A stretch of DNA of 64,000 nt from CAYWBU01 sp942491525 (GTDB lineage Bacteria; Desulfobacterota; Desulfomonilia; UBA1062), in contig CALOBW010000039.1 of the NCBI GenBank assembly GCA_942491525.1, forward strand, positions 62,001 to 126,000, read 5' to 3'. The notes below the pieces were generated by a model. That model was not told where the DNA came from and ran no database searches. It was given only the letters and a program-made list of their open reading frames with translations. Shown here in pieces: positions 50,444 to 58,232 of this stretch (the first letter of the stretch is position 1; the number at the start of each line of letters is the position of its first letter). A program made the translations under genes and the position numbers.

Positions 50444-51715
50444 ATGACGATAACCAACCGGATGCTCGATTTTGATCGCGAACACATCTGGCATCCCTAC
50501 ACTTCAGCCCTCAAACCCCTCACCTGTTATGGCGTCGAGTCTGCCGAGGGTGTGCGTTTGCATCTTGCCGACGGCCGCACGCTGATCGACGGCATGGCCT
50601 CCTGGTGGTGCGCCATCCACGGCTACAACCATCCGGTTCTGAATGCGGCCATCAAAGATCAGGTTGATTCAATGGCCCATGTGATGTTCGGCGGCCTGAC
50701 CCATGAACCGGCCATCAAGCTGGCTCAGAAACTTATCGAGATCACCGGCCTGCAGCATCTCTTCCTGGCCGATTCCGGCTCGGTCAGCGTTGAGGTGGCC
50801 ATCAAGATGGCGCTGCAGTACTGGCAGGCGGCCGGGAAAGCGGACAAGAACAGGCTGCTGACGGTCAGAAGCGGCTATCATGGCGACACCTTCGGGGCCA
50901 TGGCGGTCTGTGATCCGGTGAACGGCATGCACTCGCTCTTCAGCGGGGTTTTGCCTGAGCACATCTTTGCTGAGGCCCCGGCCTGTTCTTATGATGATGC
51001 CTGGGATGAAAAATTTATTTCTGATTTTAGATCTAAGCTGGAAGATCATGCCCATGAGATAGCGGCGGTGATCATCGAACCGGTGGTTCAGGGCGCCGGC
51101 GGCATGCGCATCTATTCGCCCGAATATGTCCGGCGCGTATCCGAACTCTGCGACGAGCACAATGTGCTCCTGATCCTGGATGAGATCGCCACCGGCTTCG
51201 GCCGTACCGGGACGCTCTTCGCCTTTGAGCAGGCCGGCATCAAGCCCGATATTCTCTGCCTGGGCAAGGCCCTGACCGGCGGCTATATGACCATGGCCGC
51301 CACCCTGACCAGCCGTAAGGTTGCCGAGGGCATCTCGGCTGACGGCGGGGTCTTCATGCACGGCCCGACCTTCATGGCCAATCCGCTGGCCTGCGCGGTG
51401 GCTTGCGCCAGCATCGAGCTGCTGTTGAGCTCTCCCTGGCAGGAACGGATTAAAAATATCGAGAAAATTCTCAAGGCCGAGCTGGAGCCCTGTCGGCAAT
51501 CAGAGCTGGTTGCGGATGTACGGGTTTTGGGTGCCATCGGCGTAATCGAAATGAAAGATCCGCTGGAGGTGGCCGCCACCCAGGAGAAACTTATCGAGCG
51601 CGGCGTCTGGCTGCGGCCCTTCGGCAAACTGCTCTACACCATGCCGCCCTACATCATCAGTGATGATGAGCTGCGCAGCGTGACTGATGCCATGCAAGTT
51701 GTTGCCGGCTCTTGA
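50444..51715 (+). CDS. bioA: Adenosylmethionine-8-amino-7-oxononanoate aminotransferase
   Basis: PLP enzyme of biotin synthesis; makes 7,8-diaminopelargonate from KAPA using AdoMet as amino donor. The 423-aa protein has HIWHPYTSAL near 14-23 (BioA-specific opening), GMASWWCAIHGYNHP at 50-64, LDEIATGFGRTG near 245-256, and the PLP Lys K275 in CLGKALTGGYM. It starts 11 bases after the purC hairpin with no visible Shine-Dalgarno. No other bio gene is in the window, so the pathway is dispersed. Confidence 0.93.
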   Translation: MTITNRMLDFDREHIWHPYTSALKPLTCYGVESAEGVRLHLADGRTLIDGMASWWCAIHGYNHPVLNAAIKDQVDSMAHVMFGGLTHEPAIKLAQKLIEITGLQHLFLADSGSVSVEVAIKMALQYWQAAGKADKNRLLTVRSGYHGDTFGAMAVCDPVNGMHSLFSGVLPEHIFAEAPACSYDDAWDEKFISDFRSKLEDHAHEIAAVIIEPVVQGAGGMRIYSPEYVRRVSELCDEHNVLLILDEIATGFGRTGTLFAFEQAGIKPDILCLGKALTGGYMTMAATLTSRKVAEGISADGGVFMHGPTFMANPLACAVACASIELLLSSPWQERIKNIEKILKAELEPCRQSELVADVRVLGAIGVIEMKDPLEVAATQEKLIERGVWLRPFGKLLYTMPPYIISDDELRSVTDAMQVVAGS

Positions 51716-51801
51716 ATCTTCGGAGTCTGGTCTGTATAAACAAACCATTGGCTCAACTTAAGAACCGCTCATGCTTGCCATTACAATGTGGAGGTGTAGT
51801 G

Positions 51802-52671
51802 ATGAGAACTGTCTGGAGCTTTATCTGTCTGTTGCTGTTTGCAACCCCTGGTCTGGCCGCCATTTCTGAGATTGACGCCCTGCACGACCGGGCCTTCAAC
51901 CGAATCTATAACATTGCCTGTGATCAAGAGGCCGCCGAGCTGCATAAAGAGGCCTTTTTGCTGGCCGAGCAGGCGGTGGCCGCCGATCCCGACAACTATG
52001 AGCTGCTCTGGCGCGGCGCGCGTCAGGCCGCCCTCTACGGCGAAGCCGCCAATGATTTGCGCTTTGAGGGCTGGGAAAGGGAGTGCGTTGAGATCGGCAA
52101 GCGCGGCATGGACATGGGCAGCCGCGCCCAGCAGATCGCGCCCGAGCGCGTGGAGGCCTACTTCTGGCGCAGCTACGCTCTGGGGGTCTACCGCTACGGC
52201 CTGGGCGACGGCATCACCGGCATCATCGCCGCCATCAAGGAGGGTTTCCTCTCCAAGGCCAAGGAGGATTCCGAAGGCGGCTACAAGGCAGATCCGGCCT
52301 ATTTGGACTACATGCCGGTCAGCACCTACATCTGTTTCCTTTCCAACATCCCGGCCGCCATCCCGGTCTCAGGCTATGGCTACCGCAAGGCGCGCTACAC
52401 CAAGGCTATGGAACTCTACGATGACTACAAACGCGACATCGCCCGCAGCAAGGCGTACTTTAAGGCCAACGCCTACCACTGGGACGTGCTCTCGCTCTAC
52501 ATGGCCGAAAATCTGGTCAATGCCGTCGATGTGCTCAAGCTGGAGGGCGCGGAACGCCAGGCTGTGCTGGCCGATGCGCGCTGGTTTGCCGAGCTGGGGA
52601 CCGAGTCCAACCGGCCTTCGTTTAAGGCTAAGAGTCAGGCTATTTTGGATGATGCGAATAACTGGGATTAG
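51802..52671 (+). CDS. Exported TPR-like helical protein (289 aa)
   Basis: A secreted protein with a signal peptide (1-19, ending GLAA) and a helical repeat body. Paired helices of TPR-like type (EAFLLAEQAVAADPDNYELLWRGARQAALYG) are visible at about residues 45-90. The region GIIAAIKEGFLSKAKEDSEGGY near 140 and FKANAYHWDVLSLYMAENLVNA near 215 continue the pattern. I do not assign a family; proteins of the TRAP-transporter T-component type (TatT) have a similar layout, but this is only a resemblance. ATG at 51802 follows GGAGG. It precedes a terminator-like hairpin shared with the convergent desulfidase gene. Confidence 0.7.
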   Translation: MRTVWSFICLLLFATPGLAAISEIDALHDRAFNRIYNIACDQEAAELHKEAFLLAEQAVAADPDNYELLWRGARQAALYGEAANDLRFEGWERECVEIGKRGMDMGSRAQQIAPERVEAYFWRSYALGVYRYGLGDGITGIIAAIKEGFLSKAKEDSEGGYKADPAYLDYMPVSTYICFLSNIPAAIPVSGYGYRKARYTKAMELYDDYKRDIARSKAYFKANAYHWDVLSLYMAENLVNAVDVLKLEGAERQAVLADARWFAELGTESNRPSFKAKSQAILDDANNWD

Positions 52672-52707
52672 GGTATCGCGAAGCCGCTGAAAATTTTCCA
52701 AGGGGGT

Positions 52708-52739
52708 CTGGGGGACGCTTTTATAAAAGGGTCCCCCAG
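52708..52739. terminator. Hairpin between convergent genes
   Basis: CTGGGGGAC (52708-52716) pairs with GTCCCCCAG (52731-52739), and inside the loop CTTTTATAAAAG (52718-52729) is itself palindromic, so the whole forms an extended near-continuous stem. It lies between the convergent 289-aa and desulfidase genes. No clear U-run on either side, so termination strength is uncertain. Confidence 0.55.
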
Positions 52740-52745
52740 CTTCTC

Positions 52746-54065
52746 TTAGTGTATCTGCTCAAACTCCTTATTGATCATAATATTCAAAATAGTCCGGTCG
52801 GTCTCAATCATGCCCTGGGCGCTGAGGGCCCCCACGTTCTGCATGGTCTTCTCCGAGCTGGTGGCCACGATGCCGTCGGTGGCCTTGATGTCGATGCCGT
52901 GCAGGGCGAAGAGGGCCGACTGCACGGCGGTGCCGGCGGCGGTGGAGAGCTTGAGCGAGCAGCCGGCCTTGGCGCCGTCGCAGATCACGCCGGCCAGGTC
53001 GCCGATCAGGTTTTTGATAGCGTTGGCGATGTGCTGCAGGGTGCCGCCCATCAGGTAGGTGATGCCGCCGGTGGCGCCGGCGCCGGCCGCTACCGAGCAG
53101 CCGCAGACCGCCGAGAGGCGTCCGGTGTAGGCCTTGATGTAGGCCGTGATCAGGTGGCTGAGGGCGATCGCCTTGAGGATGCGGGTCTCATCTTCGATCT
53201 CGAGGTAGTCCTTGATGGCCCAGATGGGCAGGATGGCGGTCAATCCGTGGTTGCCGCTGCCGGCCGAGCTCATGGCGGGCAGTTTGACGCCCGACATGCG
53301 CGCGTCCGAGGCGGCCGAGGTCAGGATGCGGGCCGAGAGGATCATGTCCTTCTTGAGCAGGCCTTCGCGCACCAGCCGTTCAAAGGTCAGGCCGACGCCC
53401 AGGCCGGGGCCGAAGGTCAGGCCGTGGTTGGCCAGCTTGAGGTTGTAGGTCACGCCTTCGGCGATATAGTTGAGGTCGTCATCATCGAGCTGGTCAAGCA
53501 TGGCGATCAGCTCGTCCAGGCTCAAAGAGCTGAGCCAGGCCTCCATGTCGGCCAGTTCGCTGCGCCCGCCGCTGCTCTTGCAGAGCAGGGGGTGCTCTTT
53601 GATCTCGTTGCCGTTCAGCTTGAGCATGGTGATGGCGTTGTGCAGCTTCTCAATGGTGGCTTCAGCAACATCGTGCCCGGTTCTGAGGATGGTATGGATG
53701 TAGATGCCCTGCTTTTCGGGCATCAGTTCAATCTTGACGCTCTTTTCGCGGATGAAGCGGCGCGCATCCTTGAGGGTCTGGTCGTTGATGGGGTCCAGCA
53801 CCTCCAGCATCAGGGCCGGGTCGCCGCCGAGGGCGCCCAGGGTGGCGGCCAGATCGATGCCGCTGGCGCCTTTGGTGCCGGGGATCGAGACCGCCATGGC
53901 GTTCTTGTAGATGTTGGGGTCCAGGAAGACCTCGATGCTGTTGATCTCCTGGCCGTCCAAGAGGCCGGCGGCGGCGGCGGTGCAGAGGGCCACGGCGGTT
54001 GGCTCGGTGCAGCCCAGAGCCGGTGCAACCTCAAGTTTCAAAATGTCCTTAATGGCATATGGCAT
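52746..54065 (-). CDS. L-cysteine desulfidase family protein (UPF0597/CyuA/YhaM)
   Basis: Related to CyuA/YhaM, the Fe-S L-cysteine desulfidase that converts cysteine to pyruvate, ammonia and sulfide, and to L-serine dehydratase alpha chains. The 439-aa protein has LKLEVAPALGCTEPTAVALCTAA near 10-32, KSSGGRSELADMEAW near 162, MSSAGSGNHGLTAILPIWAI near 272, and CGCSVAAGAGATGGITYLMGG near 328-348, the cluster- and substrate-binding landmarks of the family. It is divergent from a TetR gene, with a shared near-palindromic operator overlapping its -35. Serine versus cysteine substrate cannot be decided from sequence. Confidence 0.88.
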   Translation of the reverse strand: MPYAIKDILKLEVAPALGCTEPTAVALCTAAAAGLLDGQEINSIEVFLDPNIYKNAMAVSIPGTKGASGIDLAATLGALGGDPALMLEVLDPINDQTLKDARRFIREKSVKIELMPEKQGIYIHTILRTGHDVAEATIEKLHNAITMLKLNGNEIKEHPLLCKSSGGRSELADMEAWLSSLSLDELIAMLDQLDDDDLNYIAEGVTYNLKLANHGLTFGPGLGVGLTFERLVREGLLKKDMILSARILTSAASDARMSGVKLPAMSSAGSGNHGLTAILPIWAIKDYLEIEDETRILKAIALSHLITAYIKAYTGRLSAVCGCSVAAGAGATGGITYLMGGTLQHIANAIKNLIGDLAGVICDGAKAGCSLKLSTAAGTAVQSALFALHGIDIKATDGIVATSSEKTMQNVGALSAQGMIETDRTILNIMINKEFEQIH

Positions 54066-54091
54066 GGTAAATCCCCCTTTTAGATTTTTTC

Positions 54092-54120
54092 TAGATAGCA
54101 GAACCTGAATCTGAATTCAA
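54092..54120 (-). promoter_or_regulatory. Promoter of the cysteine desulfidase gene
   Basis: On the minus strand, -35 TTGAAT (54120-54115), a 17-bp spacer and -10 TATCTA (54097-54092) lie 27 bp upstream of the ATG. The -35 is inside the near-palindrome at 54107-54124, as expected for repression. Confidence 0.5.
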
Positions 54121-54124
54121 ATTC
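54107..54124. promoter_or_regulatory. Probable TetR operator
   Basis: GAATCTGAATTCAAATTC is an 18-bp palindrome with a single mismatched pair. It is followed by an overlapping CAAATTCAAATT repeat. It lies between the divergent desulfidase and TetR genes, 41 bp from one and 39 bp from the other, and covers the desulfidase -35 and abuts the tetR -35. This is the classic arrangement of an autoregulating TetR repressor. Confidence 0.6.
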
Positions 54125-54127
54125 AAA

Positions 54128-54157
54128 TTGACAGCGACTGAAGGCCCGGTTTATTAA
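54128..54157 (+). promoter_or_regulatory. Promoter of the TetR gene, possibly leaderless
   Basis: A perfect -35 TTGACA (54128-54133), a 17-18-bp spacer and TTATTA/TATTAA (54151-54157). The predicted transcription start is within a few bases of the ATG at 54164, and no Shine-Dalgarno is visible, so the mRNA may be leaderless. Confidence 0.45.
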
Positions 54158-54163
54158 ACAGAG

Positions 54164-54769
54164 ATGTCCAGAGAGAGAGTAATTAAGGCCCCGGTTCAGA
54201 AACGCTCCCGCGCGACCCATCAGAAGATATTGAATGCGGCCCGCGAGATGATCGCCGAAGTCGGTTTTGACGCCCTGACCGCCAATATGATTGCGGAGCG
54301 GGCCGGGGTGGCCGTGGGCAGCCTCTATGCCCACTTTGCCAATAAGCAGCAGATATTTCTGACGATTCTGGATGAACATGCCGGCAACGTCTATGCCTAT
54401 ACCCGTCAATCCCTGCATCAAATCATGGAGCAGGGCGAGAGTCTTGAGGAGGCCATCGACTGGCTGATTCCGGGTCTCTATGCCGCCAACAAGCTCTATG
54501 GCCAGCTGAATGTTGAGCTGGCCCGCTTTGTGCTGGTGGACAGAGATGCGGCCGAGATCCACAAACATTGGGAGGACAAGGAGGATGAGGAGATTCTGGC
54601 CTTCCTGATGCACTTTGCCGAGCGGGCCAAGGGGCACGACATCAAAACCGCGGCCATGATCGTGCATCTCTCCATCCGCGAAGTTTTCCGTCATCTTTTC
54701 CAGAACTCCCTCGATGAGGATCAGGTTCTGGGTGAATTTCAGCAAATGCTTAAAAATATGATTAAATAA
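54164..54769 (+). CDS. TetR-family transcriptional regulator
   Basis: A 201-aa repressor. The N-terminal helix-turn-helix (about residues 18-62) is THQKILNAAREMIAEVGFDALTANMIAERAGVAVGSLYAHFANKQQIF in outline, with the recognition helix GVAVGSLYAHF. The C-terminal ligand-binding domain (about 70-200) is all helical and divergent. It is the first gene of a run that continues with the thiazoline hydrolase-type gene 10 bases later. A palindrome between it and the divergent desulfidase gene is its likely operator. Ligand unknown; a sulfur amino acid or its derivative is a reasonable inference from context. Confidence 0.88.
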   Translation: MSRERVIKAPVQKRSRATHQKILNAAREMIAEVGFDALTANMIAERAGVAVGSLYAHFANKQQIFLTILDEHAGNVYAYTRQSLHQIMEQGESLEEAIDWLIPGLYAANKLYGQLNVELARFVLVDRDAAEIHKHWEDKEDEEILAFLMHFAERAKGHDIKTAAMIVHLSIREVFRHLFQNSLDEDQVLGEFQQMLKNMIK

Positions 54770-54779
54770 GGAGGATATT

Positions 54780-55331
54780 ATGAGTGATCTGCAGAGGGAA
54801 AAAGAAAAGGGCATGAGTGTCTGGTATCTTAAGGATGTGCTGCCGATGCGCAAGATTATCCGCGATAAATTTCAGACCCCCGGCTTCGGCCTGGCCGCCC
54901 AGCTCTTCAGCGTCATGGCCAAGCTGATCATTGAGAAGCTCGGGCCGGAGGAGGGCGAGGCCCTGATCAAGGAGGCCGTTGAAACTTTCGGCCGCGAGCG
55001 CGGCAAGCGCATCGCCGAGAACGTCAAGGCCCAGGGCAAGGATCTCTCCTTCAAAAACTGGCTGATCTACACCGATGTGGACGGCGGCAACTTCCCGGTC
55101 CAGCCGCGCATCGATCAGGGCGATCTGGTGGCCGACGTGGGCGCCTGCAGCTTTATCACCGCCGCCGACAAGTGGGGTCTGCGCGACTATGCCAAGCTCT
55201 ACTGCAAGTATGCCGACTACGCCATTCTGGAAGGTTACAACCCGGATGTGCTGCTCAAGTTGGATACCCGCCATGACAGCGGCCAGGATCACTGCTGCTT
55301 CAGGTATGTTATGAAAGAGGAGAACAAGTAG
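54780..55331 (+). CDS. L-2-amino-thiazoline-4-carboxylate hydrolase family protein
   Basis: A 183-aa protein resembling the ATC hydrolase family, which in Pseudomonas opens the thiazoline ring on the way to L-cysteine. The family-like features are the alpha-helical N-terminal half (residues 15-75), the central FGRERGKRIAENVKAQGKDLSFKNWLIY region, and the C-terminal DTRHDSGQDHCCFRYVM with the conserved Cys pair (near 172-173). AAGGAGG before the ATG fixes the start. It lies between a TetR regulator and two membrane proteins. Many homologs in anaerobes have unproven substrates, so the reaction is not certain here. Confidence 0.75.
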   Translation: MSDLQREKEKGMSVWYLKDVLPMRKIIRDKFQTPGFGLAAQLFSVMAKLIIEKLGPEEGEALIKEAVETFGRERGKRIAENVKAQGKDLSFKNWLIYTDVDGGNFPVQPRIDQGDLVADVGACSFITAADKWGLRDYAKLYCKYADYAILEGYNPDVLLKLDTRHDSGQDHCCFRYVMKEENK

Positions 55332-55340
55332 AGACTGGCT

Positions 55341-55367
55341 CTCCCCGACTTGGGGAGGCGTTTTTTT
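55341..55367 (+). terminator. Terminator within the thiazoline locus
   Basis: CTCCCC (55341-55346) pairs with GGGGAG (55352-55357) around a 5-nt loop, followed after 3 bases by TTTTTTT. It lies between the hydrolase and the DUF5058 gene, so it should reduce expression of the downstream membrane genes or mark them as a separate unit. Confidence 0.75.
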
Positions 55368-55385
55368 ATAATTTGAGGAGGATTT

Positions 55386-56132
55386 ATGGAAAAGTTTAGT
55401 GATTTTGCTAACTCCGGTATGCTCTACGCCTTCGGGGCGGTCATCGCCCTCTTCATTCTGCTGGAGTCTGTCGTGTTTCTGTGGCGGGCCTACGGTGAGG
55501 GCAAGCGCATCGGCATGTCCAAGGCTATTTTGAATCAGGCGGTCAGTTCCAGCGCCATCTTCACGGTTCTGCCCTCGGTGGGCATCTTGCTGGGGGTGGT
55601 CGCGCTTTCCGGTTCGCTGGGGGTGCCGCTGCCCTGGATGCGGCTGACGGTTATCGGGGCCCTGCACTATGAGTTGATGGCGGCTGATATCGCGGCCACC
55701 GGGGTCGGTCTCTCCAAACTGCCGACCCTGGCCGAGATGACGCCCGAAGTCTTCGTGCCTATCTCCATGGTGATGACCCTCGGTATCCTCTGGGGCGTGC
55801 TGCTGGTGATCGTGGGTTTGAAGGGCTATCAGAAGAAGGTCTCCAGCTTCTCCAAGAAGAACAACCGCTGGGGCGAGATCCTCTTCGGGGCCATGTTCAT
55901 CGGCATGGTCTGCGCTTACATCGGTCGTGGAGCTTCAGAGGTCAGGGGAACAGACAGTGTTGCCGGGGACTGGACCTCGGTGATCGTCATTCTGAGTTCT
56001 TTCGTCTGCATGGGCTTCTTCTCGGTTCTGATCAAAAAACTTGACTGGAAGTGGCTGGAGAACTTCTCGCTGGCCTTCAGCATGTTTTTCGGCATGGCCA
56101 TGGCTGTGGCCTTTAACTACTACGGGGTGTAA
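55386..56132 (+). CDS. DUF5058 family membrane protein
   Basis: A 248-aa integral membrane protein with about six to seven hydrophobic helices (about 13-33, 60-80, 128-150, 165-182, 198-215 and 222-245). It matches the general form of DUF5058, whose members lie next to amino acid or peptide genes in anaerobes, and are thought to be transport components. GGAGG precedes the ATG. The second membrane protein starts 2 bases after its stop, so the two probably form one complex. No transport substrate has been established for this family to my knowledge. Confidence 0.75.
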   Translation: MEKFSDFANSGMLYAFGAVIALFILLESVVFLWRAYGEGKRIGMSKAILNQAVSSSAIFTVLPSVGILLGVVALSGSLGVPLPWMRLTVIGALHYELMAADIAATGVGLSKLPTLAEMTPEVFVPISMVMTLGILWGVLLVIVGLKGYQKKVSSFSKKNNRWGEILFGAMFIGMVCAYIGRGASEVRGTDSVAGDWTSVIVILSSFVCMGFFSVLIKKLDWKWLENFSLAFSMFFGMAMAVAFNYYGV

Positions 56133-56134
56133 CT

Positions 56135-56791
56135 ATGGCAAAAAATTATGAAGATCTGGTCCATCTGCGTGGACGAATCTGGACAATTGTAGCCCTGATC
56201 CTGATGCTTTCGATTCCCTCGGTGATCTCAATCACCCTTGATCTGCCGCCCGACTGGAAGGCGGTCATGACCGGCGTGGGTATGCTGGCGGTCATGATGC
56301 TGCCGGGTGCGGTTATTGAGGTCCTGACCTATGCGCCGCTCTTGGGCAGCGGCGCCACCTACTTGGCCTTTGTGACGGGCAACCTCTCGAACCTGAAGAT
56401 TCCCTGCGCCATGAACGCCAAGGAGCTGGCCGGCACCGAGTTCGGCACGCCCGAGAACGAGGTGGTGGCGACCCTTTCGGTGGCCAGCTCAACCATTGTG
56501 ACCACCCTGGTGGTCTCGACCGGCGTGCTGATGCTGGCGCCCCTGACGCCCTTTCTGGAGAACCCGCTGCTGCAGCCGGCCTTCCGTACCGTGATCTACG
56601 CCCTCTTCGGCGCGCTGGGGTACAAGTACTTCATGGCCCACCCCAAGATCGCGGTCCTGCCCCTGACTGTCACCGTGGGGCTTTGCCTGCTCTTTCCGGC
56701 TGCCGCCCACAACATCTCTCTGCTGATTCTGGGCTCAGCCACGGTCTCGATAGTGTTTGCCTTCATCCTGTTTAAGAAGAATTTGATCTGA
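56135..56791 (+). CDS. Integral membrane partner of DUF5058
   Basis: A 218-aa membrane protein with about six helices, starting at about 15-35 and ending LILGSATVSIVFAFILFKKN. It carries GSGATYLAFVTGNLSNLKIPCAMNAKELAGTEFGTPENE in a long central loop (about 70-108), an unusual conserved-looking polar stretch that could line a substrate path. It starts 2 bases after the DUF5058 stop, and a membrane-anchored peptidase gene follows. Two small adjacent membrane proteins suggest a heteromeric permease, as with branched-chain amino acid AzlCD exporters, but no homology to those is claimed. Confidence 0.75.
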   Translation: MAKNYEDLVHLRGRIWTIVALILMLSIPSVISITLDLPPDWKAVMTGVGMLAVMMLPGAVIEVLTYAPLLGSGATYLAFVTGNLSNLKIPCAMNAKELAGTEFGTPENEVVATLSVASSTIVTTLVVSTGVLMLAPLTPFLENPLLQPAFRTVIYALFGALGYKYFMAHPKIAVLPLTVTVGLCLLFPAAAHNISLLILGSATVSIVFAFILFKKNLI

Positions 56792-56804
56792 TCTGGAGAG
56801 AATT

Positions 56805-58232
56805 ATGAAATATATCCGTATTGTTATCAAACTGGTCCTGTTGCCGCTGCTGGCGGCGCTGATCAATGCGCTCAAGGTTGGCCGGAAGCCCGGCAAGCCC
56901 AAGGTTTTGGACAGCTCGCGTTATGACAAGTATGCCCGGGACCTGGCGCGCATGATCCGGCGCCGGACCATTGCCAAGGAGGCCGAGAAGTATGCGGCCG
57001 ACTTTGAGGGATTCAATCGCGATCTGGCGGAGTTATTCCCGGCCGTGCATGCAAAATTGGAGAAGATCGAGCTGGGCGGGGCCCTGCTCTACCGCTGGCC
57101 CGGCAAAGATTCAGGGCGCGAGCCGATCCTGCTCATGTCGCACCTGGATGTGGTGGACTCCGAGGGTGAGTGGCAGCAGCCGGCCTTTGAGGGCGTCATC
57201 AGGGACGGCATCATCTGGGGCCGCGGCGCGGTCGACACCAAGGGGCCGCTCTGCGCCATCTTCAATGCCGTTGAGGAGCTGCTGGGCGAGGGCTTCATGC
57301 CTGAGCGGGATGTCTACATCGCCTCCTCGCACAATGAGGAGATCCTGGGCGACGGCGCCCTTAAGACGGTTGAGTACTTCAAGGCGCAGGGCATCCGCCT
57401 GGAGATGGTCATGGACGAAGGCGGCGCGGTCATCGATCCGCCCATGCCCGGCATCAAGAACAATTTTGCCATGATCGCCATGCACGAGAAGGGGCGGGCG
57501 ACCCTCAGGTTTACGGCCAAGGCCCCGGTCTCCCACAGTCTGAACGTCTCGATCGGCGCCCCGCTGGTCAATCTGGCCCACTTTGTCGCGCAGGTCGACA
57601 GTAGACCGCCCTTTATCCGCAAGCTCAATCCGCAGGTGCGCGCCATGTTTGGCAGTCTGGCGCCCTACATGGGCCTGCCCCAGCGCCTGCTCTTCGCCAA
57701 CCTCTGGCTCTTCGGTCCGCTCTTTGTGCGCCTGATGCCCAAGGTCAACGAGTCGGCCGCCGCCATGCTCGGCACCACCATCGTCTTCACCCAGGCCAGC
57801 GGCAGTGACTCGCCCCAGGTGGCGCCCAAGGAGGCTACCATCACCGGCTACCTGCGCTACACCTTCAAGGAGGATCTGGAGATTGAGCTGGAAAATCTAA
57901 GGGAGCTGGCCCTCAAGCATGATATTGAGATGGAGGTGCTGGAAATTGAGCCCTATGCGGTGCCCTCGGATGTCAACAGCCCGGTCTTCAGCTATGTGCG
58001 CGGCTGCATCAATGAGGTCCTGCCCGATGTGGGCGTGGCGCCCTTCATCCTGCTGGCCGGCACCGATGCCCGGCGCTACAGCTGCATCTGTGACAATCTG
58101 ATCCGCTTTGCGCCGATCCGCATCAATGACCAGCAGCTTAAGAGCGTGCACAACATCGATGAGAACATCTCAATCAAGGCTCTCGGCGATGCCGTGCACC
58201 TCTATAAGCGCATCATCAGGGGTTACCGCTGA
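56805..58232 (+). CDS. Membrane-anchored M20-family metallopeptidase
   Basis: A 475-aa zinc peptidase or amidohydrolase with an N-terminal membrane anchor (residues 5-22), like carboxypeptidase S and PM20D1 enzymes. Metal and catalytic residues are visible: H113 and D115 (LMSHLDVVD), D144 (GRGAVDTKGP), the Glu pair E178-E179 (SSHNEEILGDGA). The C-terminal half resumes the peptidase fold with GTDARRYS near 425. Long insert at about 215-345 is the dimerisation domain. GGAGAG precedes the ATG. It would hydrolyse small peptides or N-acyl amino acids for uptake with the two membrane proteins upstream. Its stop overlaps the convergent chemoreceptor by 10 bases. Confidence 0.88.
   Translation: MKYIRIVIKLVLLPLLAALINALKVGRKPGKPKVLDSSRYDKYARDLARMIRRRTIAKEAEKYAADFEGFNRDLAELFPAVHAKLEKIELGGALLYRWPGKDSGREPILLMSHLDVVDSEGEWQQPAFEGVIRDGIIWGRGAVDTKGPLCAIFNAVEELLGEGFMPERDVYIASSHNEEILGDGALKTVEYFKAQGIRLEMVMDEGGAVIDPPMPGIKNNFAMIAMHEKGRATLRFTAKAPVSHSLNVSIGAPLVNLAHFVAQVDSRPPFIRKLNPQVRAMFGSLAPYMGLPQRLLFANLWLFGPLFVRLMPKVNESAAAMLGTTIVFTQASGSDSPQVAPKEATITGYLRYTFKEDLEIELENLRELALKHDIEMEVLEIEPYAVPSDVNSPVFSYVRGCINEVLPDVGVAPFILLAGTDARRYSCICDNLIRFAPIRINDQQLKSVHNIDENISIKALGDAVHLYKRIIRGYR

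Noticed and set aside
52749..54083. A 444-aa open frame on the plus strand opposite the desulfidase gene
   Set aside because: It is an antisense shadow created by high third-position GC. It lacks a ribosome binding site and has the low-complexity Ala/Gly/Val/Asp-rich composition typical of such shadows, whereas the minus-strand frame has full family motifs.
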